This document shows, piece after piece, positions 1 through 7,679 of a stretch of 64,000 bases of DNA. Source of the DNA: G020348385 sp964538085 (GTDB lineage: Bacteria; Acidobacteriota; Aminicenantia; Aminicenantales; Aminicenantaceae); NCBI GenBank assembly GCA_964538085.1, contig CAZIDF010000020.1, positions 1 through 64,000 on the forward strand. Direction: 5' to 3'. The notes beneath the pieces were generated by a model. That model was not told where the DNA came from and did not search any database. It saw nothing but the letters and a program-made list of their open reading frames with translations. Numbering within the stretch: the stretch's first letter is position 1; each line of letters starts with the position of its first letter. The position numbers were made by a program, and so were the translations under genes.

Positions 1-45
1 GAAAACTCAACACTAAATCTCCTAAAAAGTGAGGGGTGCCTGAAC

Positions 46-66
46 AAGAAAAAGGGGCTTCCCCGT
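46..66 (-). terminator. weak candidate terminator of the CX6C peptide operon
   Basis: Read on the minus strand, a GGGG-AAG-CCCC hairpin is followed directly by five T residues. The stem is only 4 bp, so this is a weak intrinsic terminator at best. It lies 115 bases downstream of the last gene of the minus-strand operon. The rest of bases 1-180 shows no gene that I can support. Confidence 0.3.
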
Positions 67-180
67 AAACTTCCTTTTCTCTTTCCCGGCTTTTATTATC
101 CTCCAAATGGCGGATGGGGAAAGACGAAATAATAGTATATATTTTTTGAAATGAATCTACAAATAAAAAAATTGCCTTTT

Positions 181-675
181 TTATTTGTTCAGAATCTCGA
201 AAATTTCTTCAAATTGATAACCTGCCAAAGGGAAATTAAACCGGTGAACACTGTTTCGACTCCCATCGAACAACAAGACTCCGGATCCTTCCTCTGCCAA
301 TCCCCCCAAAAAATCCAATCTGTCCACCAGGATCGGGGAAACGATCTGATTGGCTTGGATAAAACCCCTGAGTTTCTTTTCAGCGATCCACACCCGTTTA
401 TTCTCTTCTTTTTCTGGAGCGTTTATGACCAGTATACCCCATGCATTGGAAGTTTTTATGCGCAAAGGAAGTTGACGGTAAAGCCCGAGGAATGAATCGA
501 GACATGTCATGCACGAAAAATCTTGAAAATCGAGGATAAACAGGAGAAGCTTCTTTTCGAAAACATCTTCAAGGGGAGAATCTCTTCCGGCGGCCAAATC
601 GATCCCTCGAAAGTACAAGAAGACCAAGCAGCCAAAAAGCAATAGGATAATCCAATCTCCGGATTTCAGCGTCAC
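181..675 (-). CDS. membrane-anchored thioredoxin-like protein with CMTC motif
   Basis: The 164-residue protein starts with a hydrophobic segment (about residues 8-25) that should anchor it with its body in the periplasm. A beta-strand-like stretch (KKLLLFILDF) is followed by SCMTC near residues 54-58. This is the strand-then-CxxC order of thioredoxin folds, and a later VLLFDG segment fits the fold's edge strand. The length suits a minimal TlpA/redoxin-like domain. The start is GTG, overlapping the upstream propeller stop in a GTGA junction, so the two genes are translationally coupled. It is the last gene of a four-gene operon with two cysteine-paired secreted peptides, which suggests a role in disulfide handling. 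The fold is inferred from the motif and strand pattern only, and the catalytic proline is not obvious. Confidence 0.6.
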   Translation of the reverse strand: MTLKSGDWIILLLFGCLVFLYFRGIDLAAGRDSPLEDVFEKKLLLFILDFQDFSCMTCLDSFLGLYRQLPLRIKTSNAWGILVINAPEKEENKRVWIAEKKLRGFIQANQIVSPILVDRLDFLGGLAEEGSGVLLFDGSRNSVHRFNFPLAGYQFEEIFEILNK

Positions 676-1610
676 TTATACACCATTCTGTATTTTTTCA
701 GGGTGACGCCTTCATTGGCCCTGGAGTACAGGAAGTTTTCCCCATCGATGTAAATGCAATGGCTGGTGTCCGGCAGAGTCAAAGTCGATAGGAGTTCCCC
801 GTCCGGGCTTAAAACATAGACATCTCGGCTCCGATTTGCGGAAAATTTCCCTCCCAAGACATACAGATTACCTGATCGATCCAAAGCGACATCTTTGTAG
901 ACTATTTCTGTCGGGACCAAATAAGAAGATATTTTTTCGCTTTTCACTTGTTTGATACCCAGCAGATTCTTAGACCACAGCTTTTTCCCCCGGTCATCGA
1001 ACTTCACGATCTTATCCACAAAGTTATATGCCAGATAAACATTCCCCTGGCTATCCAGGTCGAAGCTCACCATATCCAGCAGCAAGGAGGAAGGCCTTTC
1101 CGAAAAATGAACCTTTCTTACGATCTTGCCTTCCCGATCGTAAAATTCTAAGTGGCTTTGCCCATTGGCTGACAGCACCACCACTGCCACAAGACCATCC
1201 TCAAGGACCTTCAAATCCCCTGCCGGCCCCACCAAAGGAATATGGAATTGGTATCGCAATTTTTTGTCGAAAACTTTTATAACAGGCTGATACTGTTCTG
1301 TCACAAAAAGAAATTGCTTCGAACAATCCAGGAGCCGAGGGGCGGAAAATTCCCCTGGTCCTTGCCCCCTGCGGCCGGTTTTCGCCAACAGGCTCCCGGA
1401 TGCATCGAATTTCTTGAGAGAATAATCCATCGCATCGGTAACATAGATGGTCCCTTCAGAATCCACCGCAACACCCACCCACTGAAACAGAGAATCGTCG
1501 TCGAAATTTCCGATGGTCAAGACTTCCTCCAACACAATTTTTTCAAGATGAGTTCCTTGAGCAGAACAAAAAGGCACTAACAACATAAAAAGGGCGAAAA
1601 AAAGACGCAT
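672..1610 (-). CDS. secreted six-bladed beta-propeller (NHL-like) protein
   Basis: The 312-residue protein has a clear signal peptide (residues 1-17, ending CSAQG). Recurring propeller blades follow, with motifs such as GVAVDSEGTIYVTDA, FDLDSQGNVYLAY and VALDRSGNLYVLGG. The GRRGQGPGEF stretch is typical of bacterial six-bladed NHL-like propellers. Such proteins are periplasmic or surface binding scaffolds without a conserved active site. The start codon lies one base after the stop of the upstream 70-residue peptide gene, and the 3' end overlaps the thioredoxin-like gene. The operon context suggests it binds or presents the small cysteine peptides; this is inference. Confidence 0.82.
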   Translation of the reverse strand: MRLFFALFMLLVPFCSAQGTHLEKIVLEEVLTIGNFDDDSLFQWVGVAVDSEGTIYVTDAMDYSLKKFDASGSLLAKTGRRGQGPGEFSAPRLLDCSKQFLFVTEQYQPVIKVFDKKLRYQFHIPLVGPAGDLKVLEDGLVAVVVLSANGQSHLEFYDREGKIVRKVHFSERPSSLLLDMVSFDLDSQGNVYLAYNFVDKIVKFDDRGKKLWSKNLLGIKQVKSEKISSYLVPTEIVYKDVALDRSGNLYVLGGKFSANRSRDVYVLSPDGELLSTLTLPDTSHCIYIDGENFLYSRANEGVTLKKYRMVYK

Positions 1611-1611
1611 T

Positions 1612-1824
1612 TTAGCCTTCTATGTATTTTTTACAGAAGACATATCCTGTGATACAGTAAACGACTCCGAACGGAGTCGCACGCCAAAAAGGATCCTCGG
1701 TACACCTCATAAAAGCTTTCTCGCATTCACCGGAGTGAAGATCGCTCATGCCGATACAGAGAAAAAAGACCACGATCACCAGACCGATGGTTATTCCCTT
1801 CATACATTTGCTTGTTCGTTTCAT
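1612..1824 (-). CDS. small secreted peptide with twin CX6C motif (copy A)
   Basis: The 70-residue product begins at an ATG preceded by GGAAAGGAGG with good spacing; a longer frame exists upstream but lacks such a site. An N-terminal hydrophobic segment (about residues 9-25) is a signal peptide or anchor. The mature part has four cysteines in two CX6C pairs: CEKAFMRC and CITGYVFC, ending KKYIEG. The same spacing and a C-terminal C-x-K-Y recur in the adjacent gene, so the two are tandem paralogues despite low identity. Cysteines seven apart fall on one helix face, so two disulfide-linked helices are plausible. I do not recognise a family. It is co-transcribed with a propeller and a thioredoxin-like protein. 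Confidence 0.68.
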   Translation of the reverse strand: MKRTSKCMKGITIGLVIVVFFLCIGMSDLHSGECEKAFMRCTEDPFWRATPFGVVYCITGYVFCKKYIEG

Positions 1825-1849
1825 CGGAAAAACCTCCTTTCCCTCAGTT

Positions 1850-2062
1850 CTAGGAGTCATAATATTTTTGACACCACGAATAGCCCATAAAACAGCCCGA
1901 GAAATAAAGAAAAAAAGACTGCGGTCCGCTGGATAAACCCACCTCAATGGCGTCAACCGTACATTTGGATAAAGCTTTTTTGCACACATCCTCTGATGCA
2001 TCTGCAGAAGATACCAAAAAGAAACAAAAACACACGATCAATCCAAAAACTAAAATTTTCAT
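1850..2062 (-). CDS. small secreted peptide with twin CX6C motif (copy B)
   Basis: The 70-residue product is chosen from an ATG seven bases after GGAGG; upstream in-frame codons are not preceded by a ribosome site and would run through the promoter. It has a classic signal peptide ending near SSADASEDV. Four cysteines then follow in two CX6C pairs: CKKALSKC and CFMGYSWC, with a QKYYDS tail. Length, cysteine spacing and the final C-x-K-Y match the next gene 25 bases downstream. It is the first gene of the four-gene minus-strand operon. Its function is unknown. The arrangement (small secreted peptide next to a six-bladed propeller) recalls the NVEALA-peptide/propeller pairs of Bacteroides, but no sequence relationship is claimed. 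Confidence 0.68.
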   Translation of the reverse strand: MKILVFGLIVCFCFFLVSSADASEDVCKKALSKCTVDAIEVGLSSGPQSFFLYFSGCFMGYSWCQKYYDS

Positions 2063-2093
2063 TTTTGACCTCCTTCCCCCGTGAATAGCAAAA

Positions 2094-2121
2094 ACCATAC
2101 CAGCTGATAAGCTTGGATCAA
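2094..2121 (-). promoter_or_regulatory. candidate sigma-70 promoter for the CX6C peptide operon
   Basis: On the minus strand TTGATC and TATGGT are separated by 16 bp. The -10 lies about 32 bases before the start codon of the first peptide gene. It sits just downstream of the hutU terminator, where an independent promoter is expected. Confidence 0.45.
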
Positions 2122-2146
2122 TAAACTGTATTCCCCCAGGAAAAGA

Positions 2147-2178
2147 CAAAAAAAGGCCCGCCAAAATAAGACGGGCTC
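2147..2178 (-). terminator. intrinsic terminator of the gltX-hutU operon
   Basis: Read on the minus strand, AGCCCG pairs with CGGGCC across a loop of roughly ten bases, followed by seven T residues. It lies about 120 bases after the hutU stop, beyond a REPIN-like inverted repeat, and before the next promoter. Confidence 0.72.
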
Positions 2179-2228
2179 AAGGTTTATATTCTACTGCCGT
2201 TTACAGAACTGTAAACGACCAGAAACAC

Positions 2229-2299
2229 AAATCGGTACCTGGATATCCTTTACCTTAATTCAAGAATAAAATTAGTGAAAACATATCCAGGCACCAATT
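2229..2299. repeat. imperfect inverted repeat (REPIN-like, GGTGCCTGGATAT family)
   Basis: The left arm reads AATCGGTACCTGGATAT and the complement of the right arm reads AATTGGTGCCTGGATAT. Both continue into T-rich sequence ending in AATT, giving arms of about 30 bp with several mismatches around a roughly 10-base centre. The right arm runs into the hutU stop codon. Two inverted arms just after a gene are the layout of REPIN elements mobilised by RAYT transposases. No transposase is in the window, so the assignment is by structure only. The core differs from that of the elements near 10.4 and 14.6 kb. Confidence 0.5.
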
Positions 2300-3950
2300 A
2301 AAGCATCGGGATTTTGATGCCGCGCTCTTTGGCGCACTGGATCGCTTTGGGATAGCCTGCATCGGCGTGGCGGGCAACGCCCAGGCCAGGATCCACGGTC
2401 AGGACTCGCTCCAGCCTTTTCGCCGTGCTCTCCTCTCCGTCGGCGACGATCACCATCCCCGCATGGATGGATAGGCCGATTCCCACCCCGCCTCCATGAT
2501 GGACCGATACCCAGGATGCCCCGCATACCGCATTCAACAAAGCGTTGAGGATGGGCCAATCGGCGATGGCATCCGAGCCATCTTTCATCCCTTCTGTTTC
2601 CCTGTTCGGGGAGGCCACCGATCCCGTGTCCAAGTGGTCGCGGCCGATGACGACCGGTGCGCTTATTTTCCCCCTTTTTACCAGGTCATTGATCAGTACC
2701 CCGAACCGCGCCCTCTCCCCGTAACCCAGCCAGCAGATCCGTGACGGAAGCCCTTGGAATGCCACCTGCTCCTGGGCTTTCCTGATCCACCTCGCCAACG
2801 CCTGGTCCTCTGGAAATTCCGAGAGCACCGCCTCATCCGTCACAAAGATATCCTGGGGATCACCCGATAGGGCTGCCCACCGGAACGGGCCTTTTCCTTC
2901 ACAGAAAAGCGGCCGGATATATTCGGGGACGAATCCAGGGATATCGAAGGCATTTTCCAAGCCGGCCTTCTGGGCCTGACCCCGGATATTATTCCCATAA
3001 TCGAATGACTTGGCTCCTCTTTTCTGGAGCTCGAGCATGGCTTGTACGTGAATGACCATGGATTCATACGCGCGTTTTATGTAATCCTCGGGGTTTGCCT
3101 CCCTCAGCCGCAATGCCTCCTCATAGGGAATTCCGTGGGGAACATAGCCGTTCAGCTCATCATGGGCCGATGTCTGATCGGTCAACACATCCGGCGTGAC
3201 CCCCCTCCTCACGAATTCGGGAAGAACATCAGCCACATTCCCAAGAAGAGCTACCGAAAGGGCCGCCCCCCTTTCTCTGGCTTCCAACGCAACGGTCAAA
3301 GCTTCATCCAGATCGTCGACCACGACATCCACATACCGGGTGTCCAATCTCCTCTGGATTCTTTCCCTGTCCACTTCCACCACGATGGCCACTCCCTCAT
3401 TCATGGTCACAGCCAAAGGTTGCGCCCCTCCCATGCCCCCCAAACCGGCGGTCATCACAAGCTTGCCCTTCAGAGTGCCGCCAAAATGTTTTTTGGCCAC
3501 AGAAGCCAGAGTTTCATAGGTCCCTTGGAGGATCCCCTGCGTACCGATATAGATCCAGCTTCCCGCTGTCATCTGTCCATACATGGTGAGGCCCTTTGCT
3601 TCGAGACGTCGAAATTCATCCCAAGTGGCCCATTTGGGCACGATCAGGGAATTGGCGATCACGACACGGGGGGCCTCAGGATGGGTTTTGAACACAGCCA
3701 CAGGCTTGCCGGATTGGACGGCCAGAGTTTCGTCATTTTCCAGGTTTTTCAGGCTTTCGACGATCGCAGCATAACAATCCCAATTCCTGGCCGCTTTTCC
3801 GGTCCCGCCATACACGATGAGCTCTTGGGGTTTTTCTGCCACATCGGGATCGAGATTATTCATCAACATCCGCAAAGCTCCTTCCTGTGCCCAGCCTTTG
3901 GTGTTCAATTGTTTCCCCCTCGGGGCTCTCACTTCTTTATACTCATACAT
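2298..3950 (-). CDS. hutU: urocanate hydratase
   Basis: Urocanase converts urocanate to imidazolone propionate in histidine degradation, using tightly bound NAD+ as an electrophile. The 550-residue length is normal. Family signatures are visible: YGGTGKAARNW near the N-terminus, the glycine-rich NAD site TAGLGGMGGAQP, RDHLDTGSVASPNRET, LPSRICWLGYGER with the conserved active-site cysteine, and GGGVGIGLSIHAG near the C-terminus. The start ATG follows GGAGGG, which lies inside the last codons of gltX, so the two genes form one operon with a 2-bp gap. No other hut gene (hutH, hutI, hutF or hutG) is in the window. A strong hairpin terminator follows downstream. Confidence 0.97.
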   Translation of the reverse strand: MYEYKEVRAPRGKQLNTKGWAQEGALRMLMNNLDPDVAEKPQELIVYGGTGKAARNWDCYAAIVESLKNLENDETLAVQSGKPVAVFKTHPEAPRVVIANSLIVPKWATWDEFRRLEAKGLTMYGQMTAGSWIYIGTQGILQGTYETLASVAKKHFGGTLKGKLVMTAGLGGMGGAQPLAVTMNEGVAIVVEVDRERIQRRLDTRYVDVVVDDLDEALTVALEARERGAALSVALLGNVADVLPEFVRRGVTPDVLTDQTSAHDELNGYVPHGIPYEEALRLREANPEDYIKRAYESMVIHVQAMLELQKRGAKSFDYGNNIRGQAQKAGLENAFDIPGFVPEYIRPLFCEGKGPFRWAALSGDPQDIFVTDEAVLSEFPEDQALARWIRKAQEQVAFQGLPSRICWLGYGERARFGVLINDLVKRGKISAPVVIGRDHLDTGSVASPNRETEGMKDGSDAIADWPILNALLNAVCGASWVSVHHGGGVGIGLSIHAGMVIVADGEESTAKRLERVLTVDPGLGVARHADAGYPKAIQCAKERGIKIPML

Positions 3951-3952
3951 GG

Positions 3953-5398
3953 TTACCCTCCTTTTTTATCTGCCAAACCTCTTATTTCAGAAAGCGCTTT
4001 CATTCTTTTTATCGTTTTTTCTCTCCCGGCCAATTCCAGAACTTCAAAAATCCCCGGACTCACAGGCTCTCCCACAACCACCATTCTCAGAGCGTGGATC
4101 AAAAGCGCTGCTTTGACTCCCTCCAGCTCCGCTCTTTGGCGGAGCTTGCGTTCGATCTCAGGAGCCGAAAACTCCTCCAAGCCCAAAAAATCCTTCGCCA
4201 GCATGGGAAACAAATCGTCCAGACTTTCGTCCATCAAGTGTTTTTCGATCCCCTCCCTATCATATTCGATCTCATCGACGAGGAATGGTTTGGCTGCCCT
4301 GGGAAATGCCCTGATCGTCCGGCTCCTCTCTTTCAATAGATCGATCAGCTTTCCGAACCAGGCTTTTCGTTCCCCTGCGAATTCATCCCGCCAAAGGTTT
4401 TCTGCCTGCAACTCCTTCTTGATCAAGGGAGTCAGTTCTTCAGCGCTCATGTTCGAGATCAACCGACCGTTCAGCCACTCCAGTTTGTTCATGTCGAAAA
4501 CAGGACTTCCCTTGCTCACCTTGTTCAACAAAAATTTTTCTATCAACTCGCCCGTCGAATAGATCCTCTCCTCTCCGGGAGACCAGCTCATCAGGGCCAA
4601 AAAATTGAGAAATGCAAGAGGCAAATAACCTTGATCCCTAAACTCCAACACAGAGGTCACCCCATGACGTTTGCTTAATTTTTTCTTGTCCGGACCCAAA
4701 ATCAATGCCAGGTGAGCGAATTTAGGGAGTTTGGCTCCGAAGGCATGGTAGAGCAACACCTGTTTCGGTGTATTGGAGATATGATCGTCTCCTCGAATGA
4801 CATGGGTGATTTGCGACTCTATATCATCCACGACAACGGAGAGATGATAGGTGGGGAGCCCGTCGCTCCGCAACAAAACGAAATCTTCTACGTTTGTGCT
4901 GTCGACAGCGATGTCCCCGTGGATGCGATCTGTGTACCGGATTTCTCCCTCAGGGACGAGGAACCTCAATGCCTTTGCCTTTCCCTGGGATTCGAATTGC
5001 ATGCGCTGTTGCTCCGAAAGTTCCAGACAGTGCCGGTCGTAACCCCAAAAATCCCCAGATTCTGCCGTTTTTTTTATTCTGTTTTGGATCTCTTCTGGCG
5101 TGCAGTAACAGGGATAGGCAAGGCCTTTTTCGACCAACTCCTTCGCTTTTTGCTGGTAGAGGGGTACCCGTTCAGATTGAAAGATGGGGCCTTCATCCCA
5201 ATCGAGGCCCAGCCATCGGAGCCCCTGGATGATTCCTCCGGTCATTTCCTTAGAAGAACGGGCTGAGTCGGTGTCTTCGATACGCAGAATAAAATCCCCT
5301 TTTTGATTGCGGGCATACAGCCAATTGAAAAAGCAGGTTCTGGCTGCCCCGATATGGAGATATCCTGTGGGACTGGGTGCAAATCTCACGCGAACCAT
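3953..5398 (-). CDS. gltX: glutamyl-tRNA synthetase
   Basis: This class I synthetase charges tRNA-Glu with glutamate in the cytoplasm. The HIGH-type motif is PSPTGYLHIGAA near residues 8-19. The KMSKS-type motif is KKLSKRHG, within LGPDKKKLSKRHG. The 481-residue length is typical of bacterial GltX, with the C-terminal helical anticodon-binding region present. Whether it is discriminating (Glu only) or also charges tRNA-Gln cannot be told by eye. It is followed after 2 bp by hutU, whose ribosome site is in the gltX 3' end. The divergent cyclic-di-GMP gene upstream shares the 208-bp intergenic region. Confidence 0.97.
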   Translation of the reverse strand: MVRVRFAPSPTGYLHIGAARTCFFNWLYARNQKGDFILRIEDTDSARSSKEMTGGIIQGLRWLGLDWDEGPIFQSERVPLYQQKAKELVEKGLAYPCYCTPEEIQNRIKKTAESGDFWGYDRHCLELSEQQRMQFESQGKAKALRFLVPEGEIRYTDRIHGDIAVDSTNVEDFVLLRSDGLPTYHLSVVVDDIESQITHVIRGDDHISNTPKQVLLYHAFGAKLPKFAHLALILGPDKKKLSKRHGVTSVLEFRDQGYLPLAFLNFLALMSWSPGEERIYSTGELIEKFLLNKVSKGSPVFDMNKLEWLNGRLISNMSAEELTPLIKKELQAENLWRDEFAGERKAWFGKLIDLLKERSRTIRAFPRAAKPFLVDEIEYDREGIEKHLMDESLDDLFPMLAKDFLGLEEFSAPEIERKLRQRAELEGVKAALLIHALRMVVVGEPVSPGIFEVLELAGREKTIKRMKALSEIRGLADKKGG

Positions 5399-5493
5399 GC
5401 CTTACAGTTTAATCAGTAAACCTGCATATGTAAAGATATGTAAAAATCGAAACCTATCCGCTGAAAAATTGTTTATAATTATGAAAAAAAGAG

Positions 5494-5523
5494 TTGACTC
5501 TCAAGAAAAGAATATTATAGGAT
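5494..5523 (+). promoter_or_regulatory. candidate sigma-70 promoter of the GGDEF-PilZ gene
   Basis: TTGACT and TAGGAT are separated by 18 bp, about 84 bases upstream of the start codon at 5607. The surrounding 208-bp divergent region is strongly AT-rich. A TATAAT sequence at 5474-5479 is a further possible -10, but no convincing -35 pairs with it. Confidence 0.4.
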
Positions 5524-5606
5524 TTAGTTGGGTCTATTGCCGGGATTAGAAAACGGAATTCATTCCTTATATATAGAGGAGAGCCGAGGTTTGAATCCAT
5601 AATACT

Positions 5607-7637
5607 ATGAGTGAACAAAATATTCTCATTCTGAACACAAATCCAGATGAAGTCGAACTCCTGGAAAATATTTGCAAACGCCTCGGCACGGTTTTTGTGG
5701 CAACCGATCTTGAAAAAACGATCGAATACATCGAAAACATAAAATTCCAAGTTATCGTGGTGGATTGTCCTTTTGCGCATTATTCCCAGCTCAAGGGTTT
5801 TTTCATGATCTCTACCAGTATCATTATCACAGGGAACGACGAACAAAAACTCAAAACGGCCGTCAGTTCCTGGCCGTTGAGTTATTATGTGGATTTTCGC
5901 ATTACGCCAAAAGAAAAATGGGAAAATAATAGCTTCCTTCGCACGATCACCATCGCGTTCGAGCATTCGTTGTTGAGGAAACAACTGGAAAAACTCAAAA
6001 AAGACAGAGAAAAACACGAATTCAGGCTGCAGGATGCCTATTCCCAGATAAACGAGATCAAAAGCTTTATCAGCAACAACATCGTCAAAGAGATCGAAAA
6101 GAGGGTATCTGTCGAAGAAAAATATTTGGGGATCAAAAAAGAAAAGCAGAAGATCGAAGAAACGTTGAAAAAACTCTACATCGCAAACGATGTCACAAGT
6201 CTGCTGGATATCGTTTACGACATCAAAGACATCCTCCAAGCCGAAGGGATATCCTTATACATCCTCGACGAAAATGAGACGCTGGGACAATACCTGAAAC
6301 CATTGGTGTGGGACGATGCCTTTTTATCTCATCCAGAATTTTCCAAACATTTCGTTCTCATCGACTCGGGAGATTTTGCCGCTTATGCCACGAAGATGGG
6401 AGAAGAAATTAATTCTGCTGTCATTAACTCCGACGAGCGTTTCTCCCGAAGGTACGTAGAACAGCTGAGAACTCCCCTTAAAAACATCCTATGTGTTCCT
6501 ATCAAACAGGACGAGAAAGTGATCGGAGTAATCGAAGTCTACAACAAGATCGCCCAAAAAGATGGTGGCTCAAGCGGATTTTCAGCCGAAGATCAAAAGG
6601 CCATGCGCCGGTTTTCCGAACACATCTCGATCGCCATTACAAAACTAAATCTCATCCAGTATGATGCATTAACGGGTTTGTTGCGGCCGGATCCCTTTTT
6701 CGAGAAGGTTGTCCAGAAACTGAATCTCGAGAGGAAGAGACACCAGGAAGGATCATCCTATGCCATGGTCATGGGTGATGTGGATTGGTTTAAAAACTAT
6801 AACGATCGTCATGGACACGAAGCCGGAAATAAGCTGCTTCGAGAACTGTCCGGTGTCCTGAAGTTGTCCATCCGAGATGAGGATCTCCTCTGTCGTTATG
6901 GCGGAGAAGAATTCCTGTTTTTTCTATCCGGGTTGAATAGCGAAGACGAAGCCGGCGGATTCACCGAAAGGATAAGGAAAAATATCGAGGAGCACTATTT
7001 CGAGTATCAAGAAACACAGCCACACAATAATGTCACTATGAGTTTCGGTCTCACCTTTTTTTCCAAAGGACGAATAAGATCCTGGGAAGACATCAATAAA
7101 AACAACCTCAAGAGGCTGGCGAATGAGGCGGATTCTGCCTTGGCTGAAGCCAAAGGCAAAAGAATGACTGGAATCGAGAAAAGGGGCATAAAAGACGAGC
7201 TTTTGCTCAAAAATCGCGTTTGTGTGTTCGACAAGGGAAAGACAGAATTACCCAAAAAGCCCGAAAACCTCAAGGAGTATATGGAAACCTTTGTCAAAGA
7301 GAGGCGGAAATTTCAAAGGTTTTACACATCGACTATCCTGATCTATAAAGAGAAGGATTTTCACAAGGTAACCAAGACTATCAATTTAAGCTTGAGTGGA
7401 GCCAAAATTCCGACGGAAGCCCAGTTGGATCCTGAAAAAACTCTGGATCTTGTTCTTATTCTGGGCAATAATGCCTGCCAACTGAAGGGCGATGTGATGT
7501 ATTCAGAAATCGCTGGGGAAGATTATTTTCACTATTTTACCGGGATCCGGTTCAAAGACATGGCCTTCAAGGAAAAGAAAATCTTGGAGGATTACTTTTC
7601 TTCCTTGAATTTCAACACAAAACCTCTGCCCCATTAG
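5607..7637 (+). CDS. GAF-GGDEF-PilZ diguanylate cyclase
   Basis: This is a probable cyclic-di-GMP synthase that can also bind its product. Order in the 676 residues: a receiver-like N-terminus (about 1-115, with VVVDC at the usual phosphoacceptor position), a charged coiled coil (about 125-195), a GAF domain (about 196-345), GGDEF (about 355-510) and PilZ (about 565-665). The catalytic loop is GGEEF near residues 432-436. RDED lies five residues before it, matching the RxxD inhibitory I-site. The PilZ signatures RKFQR and NLSLSG are both intact. A purine-rich stretch (GAGGAGAGCCGAGG) lies more than 15 bases upstream, so the ribosome site is weak. It faces an acidic coiled-coil gene and is 1.6 kb from an HD-GYP protein, suggesting a local signalling set for the polysaccharide genes. 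Confidence 0.92.
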   Translation: MSEQNILILNTNPDEVELLENICKRLGTVFVATDLEKTIEYIENIKFQVIVVDCPFAHYSQLKGFFMISTSIIITGNDEQKLKTAVSSWPLSYYVDFRITPKEKWENNSFLRTITIAFEHSLLRKQLEKLKKDREKHEFRLQDAYSQINEIKSFISNNIVKEIEKRVSVEEKYLGIKKEKQKIEETLKKLYIANDVTSLLDIVYDIKDILQAEGISLYILDENETLGQYLKPLVWDDAFLSHPEFSKHFVLIDSGDFAAYATKMGEEINSAVINSDERFSRRYVEQLRTPLKNILCVPIKQDEKVIGVIEVYNKIAQKDGGSSGFSAEDQKAMRRFSEHISIAITKLNLIQYDALTGLLRPDPFFEKVVQKLNLERKRHQEGSSYAMVMGDVDWFKNYNDRHGHEAGNKLLRELSGVLKLSIRDEDLLCRYGGEEFLFFLSGLNSEDEAGGFTERIRKNIEEHYFEYQETQPHNNVTMSFGLTFFSKGRIRSWEDINKNNLKRLANEADSALAEAKGKRMTGIEKRGIKDELLLKNRVCVFDKGKTELPKKPENLKEYMETFVKERRKFQRFYTSTILIYKEKDFHKVTKTINLSLSGAKIPTEAQLDPEKTLDLVLILGNNACQLKGDVMYSEIAGEDYFHYFTGIRFKDMAFKEKKILEDYFSSLNFNTKPLPH

Positions 7638-7679
7638 TCCCGGATTATTCACGGGCCAAGATTTAAATAATTCAGGACG

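Noticed and set aside
3042..4562. Long plus-strand frame of 506 codons opposite hutU and gltX
   Set aside because: It is antisense to two well-conserved genes and shows no domain or ribosome site.
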